Below the pieces are notes generated by a model. The model saw only the letters and a list, made by a program, of their open reading frames with translations, ran no database searches and was not told the origin of the DNA. From DATFDN01 sp035685165 (GTDB lineage Bacteria; Pseudomonadota; Alphaproteobacteria; Acetobacterales; Acetobacteraceae): DNA of 64,000 nucleotides. Numbering within the stretch: the first letter of the stretch is position 1; every line of letters begins with the position of its first letter. Both the position numbers and the translations under genes were made by a program. Where the stretch lies: contig DASRBI010000019.1 in assembly GCA_035685165.1 (NCBI GenBank), positions 248,001 through 312,000 of the forward strand. Direction: 5' to 3'. Below, in pieces: positions 34,357 through 42,887 of the stretch.

Positions 34357-34920
34357 ATGCTGCGTTTTTTCACTCGTGTCGCCCCGGTTCTGGTAGCCGG
34401 CGGCGCGTGCCTGCTGCTGTCCGCCTGCGGCGGTAACGATCTTGCGCGCACGATGGGCTTCGTCCGCGACGCGCCGGACGAGTTCACGGTGACGACGCAG
34501 GCGCCGCTTTCCATGCCGCCCGATTTCGCCTTGCGCCCGCCGCGCCCCGGCGCGCCGCGCCCGCAGGACCGCAGCACCACCGTTGCTGCCGAGCAGGCGC
34601 TGGCGCCGCAAACGGCGCTCAGCACCCCCGCCGACACCGGTCTGAGCCCGGGGCAGCAGGCGCTGATCGCGCAGGCCGGGCCGGCGCCGGCCAATGTTGC
34701 CGCCCAAGTGGACAAGCAGGCGGAACTCACCAAGCCGAGCCCCGGCTTCATCGACCGGCTGATGTTCTGGCGCAGCCCGGCGCAGCCTGGCGACGTGGTG
34801 GACGCGCAGCAGGAAGCCGAGCGGCTGCGGAAGAATGCCGCGCTCGGACAGTCGCCGGCGACCGGCCCAACGCCGATCATTCAGAGCAAGCCGAAGGGCT
34901 TGCTCGAAGGCTTGTTCTAG
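34357..34920 (+). CDS. DUF3035 lipoprotein
   Basis: A 187-aa exported protein with a lipobox (LLLSAC, Cys24) at the end of the signal peptide. The segment GFVRDAPDEFTVTTQAPLS, followed by PPDFALRPPRPG, is the DUF3035 hallmark. The rest is low-complexity, with a short conserved GFIDRLMFWR near the C-terminus. Function unknown. The gene constantly follows lspA in alphaproteobacteria, which suggests an envelope role. It starts 9 bases after the lspA stop. Confidence 0.9.
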   Translation: MLRFFTRVAPVLVAGGACLLLSACGGNDLARTMGFVRDAPDEFTVTTQAPLSMPPDFALRPPRPGAPRPQDRSTTVAAEQALAPQTALSTPADTGLSPGQQALIAQAGPAPANVAAQVDKQAELTKPSPGFIDRLMFWRSPAQPGDVVDAQQEAERLRKNAALGQSPATGPTPIIQSKPKGLLEGLF

Positions 34921-35030
34921 CGCACCGCCGGCAGCGCGATTTGCCAACACGCCACGTGGCAATTCGCGTTGACCTGACTCGCCCTCTCGCCTTATCCACG
35001 CGCCCCTTTTCAGCCAAATGGAGAGTCGCG

Positions 35031-35300
35031 ATGGCGCTGGATGCGGTCGGTAAGGGCGGGGCGGCAGCCGGAGGCATCGCGGCGGACCGGCTGCGCTCGC
35101 TGGTCGAACGCATCGAGCGGCTGGAGGAGGAGCGCAAGGCGCTCGCCGGCGACATCAAGGACATCTACGCCGAGGCGAAGTCGGCCGGGTTCGACGTGAA
35201 GGTGATGCGCCAGCTCATCCGCATCCGCCGCCAGGAGCCCGCCGAGGTCGAGGAGCAGGAGAGCCTGCTCGACGTATACCGCCGCGCGCTCGGGATGTAG
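35031..35300 (+). CDS. gapR: GapR-family DNA-binding protein (DUF2312)
   Basis: An 89-aa helical protein. LRSLVERIERLEEERKALAG followed by IKDIYAEAKSAGFDVKVMRQ and IRIRRQEP is the DUF2312/GapR signature. GapR in Caulobacter is a nucleoid protein that clamps overtwisted DNA ahead of polymerases and is important for replication and chromosome organisation. The start is the ATG six bases after GGAGAG; an upstream extension is not conserved-looking. It stands alone between the lspA block and the D-amino-acid transaminase. Confidence 0.93.
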   Translation: MALDAVGKGGAAAGGIAADRLRSLVERIERLEEERKALAGDIKDIYAEAKSAGFDVKVMRQLIRIRRQEPAEVEEQESLLDVYRRALGM

Positions 35301-35330
35301 CTTCGCCCGCACCATGCGGGAGCCCCGAGA

Positions 35331-36215
35331 ATGAGCCGGATCGCCTATGTGAATGGCCGCTACGTCGCGCAGCGCGAGGCGTGCGTGAACGTGGAGGACC
35401 GCGGCTACCAGTTCGCCGACGGCATCTACGAGGTGGTATGCGTCGCGGGCGGGCGGCTGATCGACGAGGCGCTGCATCTCGATCGGCTGGAGCGCAGCAT
35501 GCGCGAGCTGCGACTCTCCCCGCCGATGGGCCGCGCCGCGCTCCGCCATGTGATGCGCGAGCTCGTGGCCCGGAACCGCATCGCCGACGGGCTAATCTAC
35601 ATGCAGATCACGCGCGGGGTGGCGCGGCGCGACCATGCCTTCCCGGCGACGCCAGTGAAGCCGTCGCTCGTGCTGACGGCGCGGCATACCGGGCCCTATC
35701 CAAGCGACATCGACAAATGGGCGGCGGCGGCGATCACCCAGCCCGACCTGCGCTGGGCGCGCTGCGACATCAAGACGGTGGGGCTGACGGCCAATGTGCT
35801 GGCGAAGCAGGCGGCGCGCGAGCGGGGCGCCGTGGAGGCGCTGCTGATCGACCGCGAGGGGTTTCTGACCGAGGGTGCCTCAACCACCGTGTGGGTAGTG
35901 GATGCGAACGGCAAGCTGCGGACGCGGCATCTCGATCACGCGGTGCTTCCGGGCTGCACGCGCGGGGCGCTGATCGCGGAAATGCGCGCGGCCGGGATCG
36001 GGTTCGAGGAGCGGCGCGTTTCCGAGGCCGAGCTGCGCGGCGCGTGCGAAATATTTCTTACGAGCGCAACTAGTTTCGTGCGCCCGATCGTGCAGCTGGA
36101 CGGCAAGCCGGTCGCAGACGGGAAGCCGGGTCCGCTGACGCGGCGGCTGTTCGATTTGTTCGCGCTGCATGTGCGCGGTCTGCCCAACGACGCCCCGGCG
36201 GCGCGGGCGGCGTGA
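35331..36215 (+). CDS. D-amino-acid transaminase (class IV aminotransferase)
   Basis: A 294-aa fold-type IV PLP enzyme. It has EDRGYQFADGIYEVV (22-36), YMQITRG, the PLP lysine K148 (CDIKTVGL), and GASTTVWVV. This pattern fits D-alanine transaminase, which interconverts D-alanine and D-glutamate for peptidoglycan, more than branched-chain aminotransferase. A DadA-like D-amino-acid oxidase gene at 40912 and this enzyme may both act in D-amino-acid turnover, though they are not linked. Confidence 0.93.
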   Translation: MSRIAYVNGRYVAQREACVNVEDRGYQFADGIYEVVCVAGGRLIDEALHLDRLERSMRELRLSPPMGRAALRHVMRELVARNRIADGLIYMQITRGVARRDHAFPATPVKPSLVLTARHTGPYPSDIDKWAAAAITQPDLRWARCDIKTVGLTANVLAKQAARERGAVEALLIDREGFLTEGASTTVWVVDANGKLRTRHLDHAVLPGCTRGALIAEMRAAGIGFEERRVSEAELRGACEIFLTSATSFVRPIVQLDGKPVADGKPGPLTRRLFDLFALHVRGLPNDAPAARAA

Positions 36216-36257
36216 CGCCGAGGTTGCGTTCGGAACAGGTTGCGTTCGGGCGGGACA

Positions 36258-36340
36258 TGCGGTCGAGAAGACTCGAACTTCCACGGGGTTTCCCCCACAA
36301 GCACCTCAAGCTTGCGCGTCTACCATTCCGCCACGACCGC
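36258..36340 (-). tRNA. tRNA-Leu (anticodon GAG)
   Basis: The 83-nt minus-strand sequence folds as a class II tRNA. The acceptor stem is GCGGTCG/CGACCGC with discriminator A; the D-arm is GGCGGAATGGTAGACGC. The anticodon stem CAAGC/GCTTG has loop TTGAGGT (anticodon GAG, reading CUC/CUU). A GC-rich variable arm (GTGGGGGAAACCCCGT) and a T-loop TTCGAGT are present. The CCA end is not encoded. It lies between convergent protein genes dat and lipB, antisense to both. Confidence 0.95.
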
Positions 36341-36366
36341 ACTGGGCAGGCGGCGGGGTATAGCGG

Positions 36367-37041
36367 ATGACCCTGGCGGGTTCAATCGGCCCCGAATGGC
36401 GGAGTGACGCGGGGCTGACGGCGTATCCGTCGGCGCTCGCCGCCATGCAGGAGCGGGTGGCCGCGATCCGGGAAGGGCGGGCGGCCGAGCTGGTTTGGCT
36501 CGTGGAGCACCCGCCGCTCTACACCGCCGGCACCTCCGCCAAGCAAGCCGACCTCACCGACCCGCACCGCTTCCCCACCTTCGCGGCGGGCCGCGGCGGC
36601 GAGTGGACCTATCACGGGCCGGGTCAGCGCACCGTCTATGTGATGCTCGATCTCACGCGCCCTCACGGCACGGTGCCGGCACGCGACGTGCGCTGCTTCG
36701 TGCACGGGCTCGAGGAATGGCTGATCCGCGCGCTGGCGCGCTTCCACGTGCAGGGCGAGCGGCGCGCAGGCCGCATCGGCATTTGGGTCGCTGGCCCGCG
36801 GGCGGGCGAGGAGGCGAAGATCGCGGCGATCGGCGTGCGCGTGACGCGCTGGGTTTCCTGGCACGGGGTGGCGCTGAATGTCGATCCCGACCTGTCCCAT
36901 TTCGGCGGGATCGTGCCCTGTGGGATCAAGGAGCACGGGGTGACGAGCCTGCACGCGCTCGGCGTGACGGCGACGATGCAGGAGGCGGATATGGCGTTGC
37001 GCCAGGCGTGGGGTGAGGTTTTCGGGGCGAGCGCCGGTTGA
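36367..37041 (+). CDS. lipB: octanoyl-ACP:protein N-octanoyltransferase
   Basis: LipB transfers octanoyl groups from ACP to the lipoyl domains of 2-oxoacid dehydrogenases. The 224-aa protein has VEHPPLYTAGTSA, GGEWTYHGPGQ and the catalytic dyad Lys151 (EAKIAAIGVRVTRW) and Cys185 (VPCGIKEHGVTSL). The ATG directly follows the promoter region shared with the antisense tRNA-Leu. Length and motifs are normal. Confidence 0.97.
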   Translation: MTLAGSIGPEWRSDAGLTAYPSALAAMQERVAAIREGRAAELVWLVEHPPLYTAGTSAKQADLTDPHRFPTFAAGRGGEWTYHGPGQRTVYVMLDLTRPHGTVPARDVRCFVHGLEEWLIRALARFHVQGERRAGRIGIWVAGPRAGEEAKIAAIGVRVTRWVSWHGVALNVDPDLSHFGGIVPCGIKEHGVTSLHALGVTATMQEADMALRQAWGEVFGASAG

Positions 37042-37113
37042 GTTGCCAATCGCGCCGAGTTCCTTACGATCCGGGCTGATAACGCTCATCCGCAACGTTG
37101 CCGGAAGAAACAA

Positions 37114-37920
37114 ATGCCTCAAAAGCCCGCCCGATGCATCTCCGACCGCCTCGCTCGTAGCGTCATCGTTCCCGTCCTGCTCGCCGCCGGCCTTGCCGCG
37201 GCGCGCGCCGACACCCCGTCGCTGCTCGACTCCATCCCCAAGGCCGGCATACTGCGTGTCGGGCTGACCGAGGATTACCGGCCGTTTTCGATCGCCGACT
37301 CGTCCGGCAAGGTGGAGGGGATTGACGTCGACATGGCGAACAACCTCGCCCAGTCGCTCGGCGTGAAGCTGGAAATCGTAAAGACGAGCTGGCCGACGCT
37401 GAAATCCGATCTCGAGGCCGGCAAGTTCGATATCGCGATGGGCGGCATTACCATCACGCTCGACCGCCAGAGGGTCGGCCTGTTCTCATCGCCCGTGTTC
37501 TCCAGCGGCAAGACGCCGATCACGCACTGCGGCGACGAGGCGAAATACGCCACGCTCGCCGAGATCGACCAGCCGGGCGTGCGCGTGATCGTCAATCCGG
37601 GCGGCACCAACGAACGCTTCGACAAGGCGCACTTGCAGAAGGCGACGATCGTACCCTGGCCGGACAACGCGACCATCTTCGATGCGTTGGCACAGGGGAA
37701 GGCCGACCTGATGATCACCGATTCGGTGGAGACGCGGCTGCAAGCGAAGCTGCACCAGGGCGTGCTCTGCCCCGTGCATCCCGACGCGCCGTTCGATCAT
37801 TCGCAACTCGGCTACTGGATGCCGCGCGACATGATCTTCGCCGCCTATGTCGATCAGTGGCTCAATCTGCTCGATCTCAGCGGCGAGCATCAGGCGATCC
37901 TCGCCCGCTGGCTGCAGTGA
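37114..37920 (+). CDS. pheC: periplasmic cyclohexadienyl (prephenate/arogenate) dehydratase
   Basis: A 268-aa exported protein with a signal peptide (IVPVLLAAGLAAARA). It has a periplasmic binding-protein fold with the PheC-specific segments YRPFSI, GIDVDMANNLAQSLG, TSWPTLKSDL, GKTPITHC, VNPGGTNERFDKA and ADLMITDSVETRLQ. PheC converts prephenate or arogenate to phenylpyruvate or phenylalanine. The close match to PheC over plain amino-acid binding proteins is a judgement from these motifs; a pure binding function remains possible. It is a single gene, 72 bases after lipB. Confidence 0.82.
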   Translation: MPQKPARCISDRLARSVIVPVLLAAGLAAARADTPSLLDSIPKAGILRVGLTEDYRPFSIADSSGKVEGIDVDMANNLAQSLGVKLEIVKTSWPTLKSDLEAGKFDIAMGGITITLDRQRVGLFSSPVFSSGKTPITHCGDEAKYATLAEIDQPGVRVIVNPGGTNERFDKAHLQKATIVPWPDNATIFDALAQGKADLMITDSVETRLQAKLHQGVLCPVHPDAPFDHSQLGYWMPRDMIFAAYVDQWLNLLDLSGEHQAILARWLQ

Positions 37921-37923
37921 TCC

Positions 37924-38370
37924 TTACGCCGCGCGCGGTAACGCGGCGACTTCCCTGATCTTGCGGGCCATCGCGGCGATGCCGTTGCCGCGATTGGTCG
38001 AGAGCGCCTCGATAAGTCCGAGATCCTTCAGGAACGCGGGATCGGTCGCCGCGATCTCCGCCGGCGTGCGGCCCGAATAAACGCGCAGGAGCAGTGCGAC
38101 GAGTCCCGAGACGATCGCCGCATCGGAGGCGCCGGCGAAGAACACCCTGCCGCCGCGCTGCACGCCTTCCATCCACACCTTGCTCTGGCAGCCGGGAACG
38201 CGGTGCGCGTCGTCCATCCAGGTCTCGGGAAAGGGCGGCAGCTTGCGGCCGAGCTCAATGATGAACTGATAGCGGTCCATCCAATCGTCGAAGACCCCAA
38301 GTTCCTCGCCGATGGCGGCGATCGCCGCGGCAGCAGTAGGCTCCTCGGGGACGACGAACGGATCGGTCAT
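37924..38370 (-). CDS. sufE: SufE family cysteine-desulfuration protein
   Basis: SufE accepts sulfur from SufS on a conserved cysteine and passes it to the SufBCD scaffold for Fe-S assembly. The 148-aa protein has the expected IIELGRKLPPFPE, HRVPGCQSKVW with Cys61, and SGLVALLLRVYSG. It stands away from any suf operon. Three in-frame starts exist (38370, 38379 and further upstream); I chose the shortest, MTDPF, which matches family length, although none has a clear ribosome site. It converges on pheC with a 3-base gap, and its upstream extension overlaps the sulfotransferase end. Confidence 0.92.
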   Translation of the reverse strand: MTDPFVVPEEPTAAAAIAAIGEELGVFDDWMDRYQFIIELGRKLPPFPETWMDDAHRVPGCQSKVWMEGVQRGGRVFFAGASDAAIVSGLVALLLRVYSGRTPAEIAATDPAFLKDLGLIEALSTNRGNGIAAMARKIREVAALPRAA

Positions 38371-38401
38371 GCGCTGCATGTGCGAAGCGCGGCGCGCTTC
38401 G

Positions 38402-39145
38402 TCAACCGGCGTCGAGCAGCGCCCCATAGCCGAGCCGGCGCATCTGCCCGCTGCAGATATGGCGGAACATCCAGGTCTCCTCGGCGGTCCAACCCGCCTC
38501 AGCCAGCGTCATCCGCCGGCTCGGGTCGTGGCTCGAGAGCTGATCCGCGCGCGGAGCGGCGAACCCGGCACCGATCTCTGCGGCGTAATCGGCGATGTCC
38601 AGGAACGCGCAGAGCCGTTCCGCCGTGCGGGCCGGCTCGTTCGCTATCTCGAACTGGTCGATTTGCAGATACTCGCCCACGTCCTCATGCAGCCGCTCGG
38701 CGGCGCGGTATGGGTCCGCCCAGATGTGGCAGGCGTGTTCGTGCGAGGTGGCGAACTTGCGCTGGATCGAGGCGACCGCCTCGATCCCGTTTCGGACGGT
38801 GAGCACGAAGCGCGCATTGGGGAAGGTCTCGCGGGCGAGCGCCGCCGCCGCGATCGCCTCGGCGCCCGGCGTCTTGTCCACCCAAGCACCCGGAAACAGC
38901 GTGCGCGCATAGAAGGCGCGCAGATGCTCCATCACCACCTTGCGGAAGGCGGCGGCATCGAGGGCGTGCGCCAGCGTCTCGGCCGGAGCCGACGCGACAT
39001 ACGCAGCGTGTTCGCGCAGCAGCCGCGCGTAGAGGGGCATCACGTGGCCCTCGCCGAGCCCCGGCAGGCGCACCACCTGATTGAGTACCGAGAACAGTAC
39101 CGACGTGCCTGTGCGCGGCGCGCCGAGCACGAAAACCTCGACCAT
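38402..39145 (-). CDS. sulfotransferase family protein
   Basis: A 247-aa cytosolic-type sulfotransferase. The 5'-phosphosulfate-binding loop GAPRTGTS lies at residues 8-15 and the 3'-phosphate region VRNGIEAVASIQRKF at about 121-135, so a PAPS cofactor is likely. Such enzymes sulfate small molecules, lipids or glycans in bacteria; the acceptor is unknown. It lies 6 bases after the RraA-like gene on the same strand, so they may be co-transcribed. Confidence 0.85.
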   Translation of the reverse strand: MVEVFVLGAPRTGTSVLFSVLNQVVRLPGLGEGHVMPLYARLLREHAAYVASAPAETLAHALDAAAFRKVVMEHLRAFYARTLFPGAWVDKTPGAEAIAAAALARETFPNARFVLTVRNGIEAVASIQRKFATSHEHACHIWADPYRAAERLHEDVGEYLQIDQFEIANEPARTAERLCAFLDIADYAAEIGAGFAAPRADQLSSHDPSRRMTLAEAGWTAEETWMFRHICSGQMRRLGYGALLDAG

Positions 39146-39151
39146 GAGGCG

Positions 39152-39847
39152 CTAGTGGATTTCCCCGGCGCGGCGGATTGCCTCGCGCAGCTTGGCCGGG
39201 GTGAAGGCCGGATCGCGGCAGACATCGAGGATCACCTGCTCGCGCCGCGCGATCAGTTCGATCGCCGCCGGCAGCTTTTTCACGGCTTCGGCTGGGATCA
39301 CCACCGCGCCGTGCCGGTCGGCGTGCACCACGTCATCGTGGCCGACATTCATGCCGTGCACGTTTACCGGGCGGCCGAAATCGACCAGGTGCACATGCGC
39401 GTGGCTCGGGCACACCATGCCGCCGATGATCTGAAAGCCCTCGGCCCAGGCGTCGATATCGCGATAGGAGCCATTGGTCACGCAGCCGAGCGCGCCGAGC
39501 GCCTTGTGGACGGTTGAGTGCACCTCGCCCCAGAACGCCCCGTAACCGGGGGTGTCATCGAGGTCCTGCAGCACGACGATGGTCGGCAGGTCGGCGTCCG
39601 CCACATAGTCGTACCAATCCACGCGGTTCGCCACCTTGCCGCGCGGCGGCTCCTTGGCGCGGATCGTGCCGACGCGGGCGAGGCCGACGATCGGCGGCAG
39701 CTTCGGTTCGATCGGCACCAGCGGCTGGGTGGTGAAGCCGATCGCGCGCCGCTCCGGCACGACGAGCTCGAGCCCGTTGCAGATCGTGGGCGTGTCCCAC
39801 TGTTTCAGCACGTCAAGATCCGCCTGGGTAAATGCCCGCTCCGCCAT
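39152..39847 (-). CDS. RraA/HMG-aldolase family protein
   Basis: A 231-aa member of the RraA-like superfamily, which includes 4-carboxy-4-hydroxy-2-oxoadipate aldolases (HMG/CHA aldolases) and RNase E inhibitors. It has DTPTICNGLE, GCVTNGSYRDIDA (the aldolase-type GxxxRD core) and VHGMNVGHDDVVHADRHGAV. The DRHG segment and total length favour a metal-dependent aldolase or decarboxylase over the shorter RraA regulator. A dicarboxylic-acid or aromatic degradation role is possible. A sulfotransferase gene follows. Confidence 0.85.
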   Translation of the reverse strand: MAERAFTQADLDVLKQWDTPTICNGLELVVPERRAIGFTTQPLVPIEPKLPPIVGLARVGTIRAKEPPRGKVANRVDWYDYVADADLPTIVVLQDLDDTPGYGAFWGEVHSTVHKALGALGCVTNGSYRDIDAWAEGFQIIGGMVCPSHAHVHLVDFGRPVNVHGMNVGHDDVVHADRHGAVVIPAEAVKKLPAAIELIARREQVILDVCRDPAFTPAKLREAIRRAGEIH

Positions 39848-39933
39848 CGTTGTCTCCCGTTCCTACCGAAGTCGCGCTAGCGTTGCGCCGGCAAGATGCC
39901 AGAGGCGTTCAGCCCAACTCCTTGCCGGCAACT

Positions 39934-40866
39934 CTAGCCGCCTGAGCCATCCCCCACCAAAGGGGTGACGGGTCCTCCCTTGAACACGTTACCGGAAAGC
40001 TGGGCGGGCGTCGCGGTGACGTTCCGCACGAAGATCGTCGTGTGCCCGGTGTCGTTCGTCAGCACGTTGTCCTTGACGATGATCGCCGGCGTCGGCTGGG
40101 TCGCGCCTTCGTCGCCGATGGAGATCGCCGCCGACCAATTCTCCGCGTGCGGTCCCTTCTCCATGCGATTGTTGGCGATCAGCACGTTGCCGCCGTTTGG
40201 CACCTGCACCAGGTAACTCGAATTGCCCTGCGGGCCGTCCTCGATGACATTGTTTATGACGGTCGTATCGAATGCGCGCGACTTAATCATGTGGCCCGAG
40301 TGGGTGTTCGTGAAATGCGAGTTCTCCACGATCAGGTGGCCGATATGGTTGACGTAGATGCCGTGCGCGCAGCAGCGCGTGCACTTGCCGTTGTCGTCGA
40401 ACGTGCTGCCGATGATGCGGATGGTCGCACGGGGGTTGCTGGCGGTGAGAATGCCGTTCTCGTTGCTCAGGAAGCGGGTGTTCTCTACGGTGAGGTTTCC
40501 GCCCTCGGCGCGGATGCCGGCGCCGTTCTGGTCGGGCACGCGCGCCCGCTCCAAGGTCAGGTTGCGCACCGTGACATTGTTGCCGTCGATCACGAGAATC
40601 GCCTTGCGGGCGCAGGTCGTGTCGCGCAGCACGACTCCGGGCCCGACGCCTTCGATGGTGAGGTCGCTGCGCCGTACGATGGCGCAGCTATAATACTCCC
40701 CGGGGTAGATCCGCACCGTATCGCCGCTGCCGGCGGCGGCGATGGCCTTGCCGGGATCGCTGAACTGCTTGCCGGGGCCGACCTCCAGGGTGGCGGCTCC
40801 GGTGAGCCCGGTGCAGCCGGTAAGAAGCAGCAGCGCAAGCGCAGATGATCGAAACATCAAGTGCAT
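39934..40866 (-). CDS. exported right-handed parallel beta-helix protein (predicted lipoprotein)
   Basis: A 310-aa protein with a signal peptide and lipobox (LLLLTGC), then VGPGKQFSDPGKAIAAAGSG, the N-terminal cap common to PbH1 repeat proteins. Repeats of the form VTVRNLTLE, LTVENTRF, LIVENSHF and TTVINNVIE build the beta-helix (about residues 50-290). A CTRCCAHG cluster sits near the middle. Such proteins bind or cleave polysaccharides or act as surface structures; no catalytic motif is recognisable. MHLMF and MFRSS starts are both possible. No neighbour suggests a function. Confidence 0.8.
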   Translation of the reverse strand: MHLMFRSSALALLLLTGCTGLTGAATLEVGPGKQFSDPGKAIAAAGSGDTVRIYPGEYYSCAIVRRSDLTIEGVGPGVVLRDTTCARKAILVIDGNNVTVRNLTLERARVPDQNGAGIRAEGGNLTVENTRFLSNENGILTASNPRATIRIIGSTFDDNGKCTRCCAHGIYVNHIGHLIVENSHFTNTHSGHMIKSRAFDTTVINNVIEDGPQGNSSYLVQVPNGGNVLIANNRMEKGPHAENWSAAISIGDEGATQPTPAIIVKDNVLTNDTGHTTIFVRNVTATPAQLSGNVFKGGPVTPLVGDGSGG

Positions 40867-40911
40867 ACCTGTTGGTTGGTGGCGCAAGCTAAATCCTGCC
40901 GCCTGGCGATG

Positions 40912-42180
40912 CTAGCGGAACCGGCGCGGCGCATAGGGCACGGGGTCGATCCCAGGCGTGCGGGCGGCGACCAGGTCGGCGACCAGCCGGGCGGTGGCCG
41001 CTCCCGCCGCCAGCCCGACATGGCCGTGGCCGAAGGCGTGGACGATGTCCGGGCAGCCGGATGCCGGGCCGATCACGGGCAGGCCGTCAGGCAGCGAGGG
41101 CCGGTGCCCCATCCAGAAGCGCACGCGATCGGCGGGTAGGTCGCGCGGCAGCCCCGGAAACAGAAGCAGCGCGAAGTCGCGCAAAATCTCCGCCCGGCGC
41201 CAATTGGGTTCGGCTTCCAGTCCGGCGAGTTCCACCTGTCCCGCGATCCTGAGGCCGCCCGCCATGTGCGTGACCGACATCTTGCCGTCGCTCGGCATCA
41301 GCGGCGTGCGCGGGCCGACTTCCGGTGCCGCGATCAGGGCGTGATAGCCGCGCTCGGTTTCCAGCGGCACGCGGTCGCCGGCGGTGGCGGCGAGCGCGCG
41401 CGAGCGGGCGCCGGCCGCGATCACCGCCGCCTGCACGGCGATTTCGCCGGCATCGGTGCGCACCGCGCGCAGGCGACCGCTTTCGATGCGGAAGCCGGTC
41501 GCGCGGACCTTCCGCAGCGTCGCACCTTGCGCGACGGCGTAGCGGACCAAAGCGGCCACATAGGCGCCGGGATCGACGCAATGTCCGCCTTCCTCGACGA
41601 GGACGCCGAAGCGGTAGCGCCGATCGAGCGCCGGTTCGCGCTGACGCAGCTCGTTCTCGGACAGCTCGACCCAGCGCACGCCGTTGTCGCGGCGCAGCCG
41701 CCACGCCAGCGCCTCGGCCTCGAAATCGGCGCGGGAGGGGAAAATGTAGAGCAGGCCGGTGCGCTGGATGAGCGCGCCGACGCCGGCTTCTTCGGCCAAG
41801 CGAAGATGCCGTTCCGGCGCATCGGCAACGAGCGCGCGCAGCGGCCGCGCGGTCGCTTCGAGCCGCGCCTCAGTGGCACCGGCGACGAGGAAACGCACAA
41901 GCCAGGGCGCCAGCCGGGGCAGGTAGCGCCAGCGGATCGTCAGCGGGCCGAGCGGATCGGCAAGCCAACCCGGCACCTTGCGCCAGATGCCGGGTGCCGA
42001 CATCGGCACGACCGAGCCGGGCGAGAGCCAGCAGCCGTTGCCGTAGCTCGCCGCTTGCTCGCCGCCCGGCTCGCCCGGATCGAGGATCGTGACGCGATGG
42101 CCGTCGCGCAGCAGCTCGATCGCGCTCGCGGCGCCGACGATGCCGGCGCCGATCACCGCGACTTGGCGGGGTGTGGTCAC
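40912..42180 (-). CDS. FAD-dependent D-amino-acid dehydrogenase-like oxidoreductase
   Basis: A 422-aa flavoprotein of the DAO family (DadA-like). The FAD-binding motif GAGIVGAASA is at residues 11-20; then YGNGCWLSPGSVVPMSAPGI, ETERGYHALI and the C-terminal GPASGCPDIVHAFGHGHVGL, which is typical for DadA. It oxidatively deaminates D-amino acids to 2-oxo acids. The start is GTG (42180-42178). It is 34 bases after the membrane methyltransferase gene on the same strand. The exact substrate range is unknown; related proteins also oxidise glycine or hydroxyproline. Confidence 0.88.
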   Translation of the reverse strand: MTTPRQVAVIGAGIVGAASAIELLRDGHRVTILDPGEPGGEQAASYGNGCWLSPGSVVPMSAPGIWRKVPGWLADPLGPLTIRWRYLPRLAPWLVRFLVAGATEARLEATARPLRALVADAPERHLRLAEEAGVGALIQRTGLLYIFPSRADFEAEALAWRLRRDNGVRWVELSENELRQREPALDRRYRFGVLVEEGGHCVDPGAYVAALVRYAVAQGATLRKVRATGFRIESGRLRAVRTDAGEIAVQAAVIAAGARSRALAATAGDRVPLETERGYHALIAAPEVGPRTPLMPSDGKMSVTHMAGGLRIAGQVELAGLEAEPNWRRAEILRDFALLLFPGLPRDLPADRVRFWMGHRPSLPDGLPVIGPASGCPDIVHAFGHGHVGLAAGAATARLVADLVAARTPGIDPVPYAPRRFR

Positions 42181-42214
42181 GGGGCGTGGGCCAGCATGCG
42201 CGGCTCCTCGTGGC

Positions 42215-42874
42215 TCAGAACAGGCCGGGAATCAGACGATATGTGTGGGCGCGATAGGCGTCGTAGTGCTGGCCGAATTCCGAGCGCAGCAGCGCCTCCT
42301 CGGCGCGGATGCGTCCCAGCAGCGGCAGGATCAGCAGCGCAGTCAGCAGCAAGCCGATGCCGGCACGAAAGGCGAGGCCCCAGCCGAGCGTGAGAACGAG
42401 CGCGCCCAGGTAACTCGGATGGCGGATCACGCGGTATGGGCCGTCAGTCACCAGCCTGTGTCCCGGCTGGATCGCAGCGAGGCCGCTGAACCGGGGGCCG
42501 AGGACGAACACCGGCCAGAGCCGTAATGCACCGCCGACCGCATAGAGCACGACGCCGAGCCAGCGGATCGCGCTGCCGTCGATCGTCCAGAAGCCGATCC
42601 GATCGGTGTAGGACGGCAGGTAGGCGTCGAACAGTCCGATCACGCCAAAAGCCGGGAGCACCCAGCGGTTCGCGCGGTCCTCGCGCAATCCGGAGCTGAA
42701 ATTGGCCCGCGCGAACAGCGCCGTGACCATCATCGCGAGCGTCGCGATGGCGACCGCGATCAGCGCCGGTTGCGAGAAGAATGAGCGAAACCCACCACGC
42801 CCGATGATCGCGAGGCCAAGAAAGATCAGCGTGCCAGCGATCGCGGCGAGGGCCATCCACGCCCGGTGGTTCAT
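42215..42874 (-). CDS. isoprenylcysteine carboxyl methyltransferase-family membrane protein
   Basis: A 219-aa integral membrane protein with four to five hydrophobic segments. The segment LVTDGPYRVIRHPSYLGALVLTL is the ICMT/PEMT-type SAM-binding signature, and EFGQHYDAYRAHTYRLIP the C-terminal one. Bacterial members are mostly uncharacterised and may methylate lipids or small molecules; a protein isoprenylcysteine substrate is unlikely in bacteria. It lies between the DadA-like gene and a short-chain dehydrogenase, 13 bases after the latter's stop. Confidence 0.85.
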   Translation of the reverse strand: MNHRAWMALAAIAGTLIFLGLAIIGRGGFRSFFSQPALIAVAIATLAMMVTALFARANFSSGLREDRANRWVLPAFGVIGLFDAYLPSYTDRIGFWTIDGSAIRWLGVVLYAVGGALRLWPVFVLGPRFSGLAAIQPGHRLVTDGPYRVIRHPSYLGALVLTLGWGLAFRAGIGLLLTALLILPLLGRIRAEEALLRSEFGQHYDAYRAHTYRLIPGLF

Positions 42875-42887
42875 CGCCGCGCGCCGG

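Noticed and set aside
36222..36249. Two GGTTGCGTTCGG copies next to tRNA-Leu as a possible attachment site
   Set aside because: The copies are 16 bases apart, outside the tRNA 3' end, and no mobile element lies beside them; probably a small local duplication.
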